In this document: in pieces, positions 6,024-6,875 of the stretch
How positions within the stretch are numbered: position 1 is the stretch's first letter
Layout: the number at the start of each line of letters is the position of its first letter
Assembly: GCA_021790615.1 (NCBI GenBank)
Contig: JAJYGW010000415.1
Coordinates: 1-6,875, forward strand
From: Actinomycetes bacterium
Lineage (GTDB): Bacteria > Actinomycetota > Acidimicrobiia > Acidimicrobiales > JAKAOS01
DNA: 6,875 bases
Direction: 5' to 3'
Notes under the pieces: generated by a model
The model's database searches: none
Told to the model about the DNA's origin: nothing
The model's input: the letters and a program-made list of their open reading frames with translations, nothing else
Position numbers and translations under genes: made by a program

Positions 6024-6875
6024 TCACTTCGCCGTGCTCCACTCCACTGGCCCGGACCCACCGGGACTCAGACCCGCCGATGTGCAGACCCGCCGGTACT
6101 GCCGCACTGCGAGGACTGCGAAGACGACGAGGAAGCCGGCGATCCAGACGAGCGACTGCCAGACCCAGTGCTCCGCAGGAGCGCCGCTCGCCAGCGCTCG
6201 GACGGCATTGACTGTGACGCTCACGGGCTGGACGTTCGCGAAGGCCTGCAACCACCCCGGCATCGTCTCGACCGGGACGAACGCCGAGCTCGCGAAGACG
6301 AGCGGGAACAGCGGGAGGAAGCCGGCGATCTGGGCCGTCTCCGGATCGCGGACGAGGAGCCCGATCGTCGCGAAGAGCCAGGAGAACGCGTAGCCGAACA
6401 GGAGGACGATGCCGAGGCTCGCGAGGTCGTGGCCGAGCCCACCGTGGAAGCGGAAGCCCACGAGCATGCCGACGACGACCATGAGCACGAGGACGAAGAT
6501 GTTGCGGAGCAGGTCCGCCACCGTTCGCCCCGCGAGCACGGCGGAACGGGCCATCGGGAGCGACCGGAACCGGTCGATGATCCCGCCCTGGAGGTCCGCG
6601 GCCAGGCCGACAGCGGTCGACGCCCCGCCGAACAGCGCGGTCTGGACGAAGATGCCGGGCATGAGGTAGTCCACGTAGCTCCCGTTCGGCGCGTGGATCG
6701 CCCCGGCGAAGACGTAGCGGAACAGCAGCACGAACATCACCGGCTGGATGCTCGAGAAGACGAGCAGGCGGGGGGTGCGGATCGTGCGGAGCAGGTTCCG
6801 CCGGGTGACCCCGCCGATGTCCGCGAGCGCGAGCCGGAACCGGCCGCGCGACTCCGCCGCGTCGGGCAGCTGCCC
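6024..6875 (-). CDS. ABC-2 type transporter permease, DrrB family (5'-truncated)
   Basis: The frame is open to the right edge and ends at TGA 6026-6024, leaving 283 visible residues. Families of this type are about that long, so only a few N-terminal residues should be missing. The visible start contains GGVTRRNLLRTIRTPRLLVF and then QPMMFVLLFRYVFAGAI, the usual DrrB opening. About six membrane helices follow: LLVF to AGAI, DYLMPGIFVQTALFGG, LRNIFVLVLMVVVGMLVGF, SLGIVLLFGYAFSWLFATIG, IAGFLPLFPLVFASSAFV and SLVWIAGFLVVFAVLAV. The conserved RDPETAQIAGF and SSAFVPVETMPGWLQAFA segments are characteristic of daunorubicin-resistance-type permeases. It would form an exporter with a DrrA-type ATPase, expected beyond the right edge. 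The substrate is unknown. The MFS exporter gene follows on the same strand. Confidence 0.92.
   Translation of the reverse strand, partial: GQLPDAAESRGRFRLALADIGGVTRRNLLRTIRTPRLLVFSSIQPVMFVLLFRYVFAGAIHAPNGSYVDYLMPGIFVQTALFGGASTAVGLAADLQGGIIDRFRSLPMARSAVLAGRTVADLLRNIFVLVLMVVVGMLVGFRFHGGLGHDLASLGIVLLFGYAFSWLFATIGLLVRDPETAQIAGFLPLFPLVFASSAFVPVETMPGWLQAFANVQPVSVTVNAVRALASGAPAEHWVWQSLVWIAGFLVVFAVLAVRQYRRVCTSAGLSPGGSGPVEWSTAK

Noticed and set aside
5951..6061. N-terminal extension of the MFS protein to GTG 6061
   Set aside because: It would overlap the permease gene and add an arginine/serine-rich leader, while ATG 5950 has a good ribosome binding site.

Overview
The window is high-GC DNA (roughly 70% by eye) with strongly G/C-biased third codon positions, GTG as well as ATG starts, and protein families typical of Actinomycetota: a PIN-PhoH ATPase, a DrrB-type ABC-2 permease, a 14-helix DHA2 drug exporter and a nucleoid-protein-like basic tail. 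The species cannot be named from this sequence. Nothing looks like a mobile element, CRISPR array, rRNA or tRNA.

Layout. Bases 2-349 (+) are the 3' end of an unrecognised gene. It converges on a PIN-PhoH gene (403-1803, -). Upstream of phoH on the same strand is a gene for a coiled-coil / basic-linker / winged-helix-like protein (1962-2816, -). The two are separated by about 160 bases that hold five perfect copies of a 7-bp repeat. Bases 2817-3136 carry no gene but contain palindromes, including a perfect 11-bp inverted repeat. A small, probably tail-anchored membrane protein follows (3137-3517, -). It is divergent from a 3-methyladenine DNA glycosylase I gene, tag (about 3631-4227, +), and a perfect 8-bp hairpin sits between them. 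Four bases past the tag stop is the end of a DHA2-family MFS exporter (4232-5950, -). Behind it, at the right edge, is a 5'-truncated DrrB-type ABC-2 permease (6024 to beyond 6875, -).

How they may work together. The right end looks like an export cassette: an ABC permease, whose ATPase would be expected beyond the right edge, followed by an MFS pump on the same strand. The middle holds DNA repair (tag) and a candidate DNA-binding protein. The left holds an RNA-processing ATPase. No shared pathway is evident.

No clearly new multi-gene system is visible. The items most worth a second look are the coiled-coil/winged-helix protein with the palindromes upstream of it, the heptamer repeat that contains its stop codon, and the tail-anchored protein whose membrane helix is built from an 18-bp DNA repeat.
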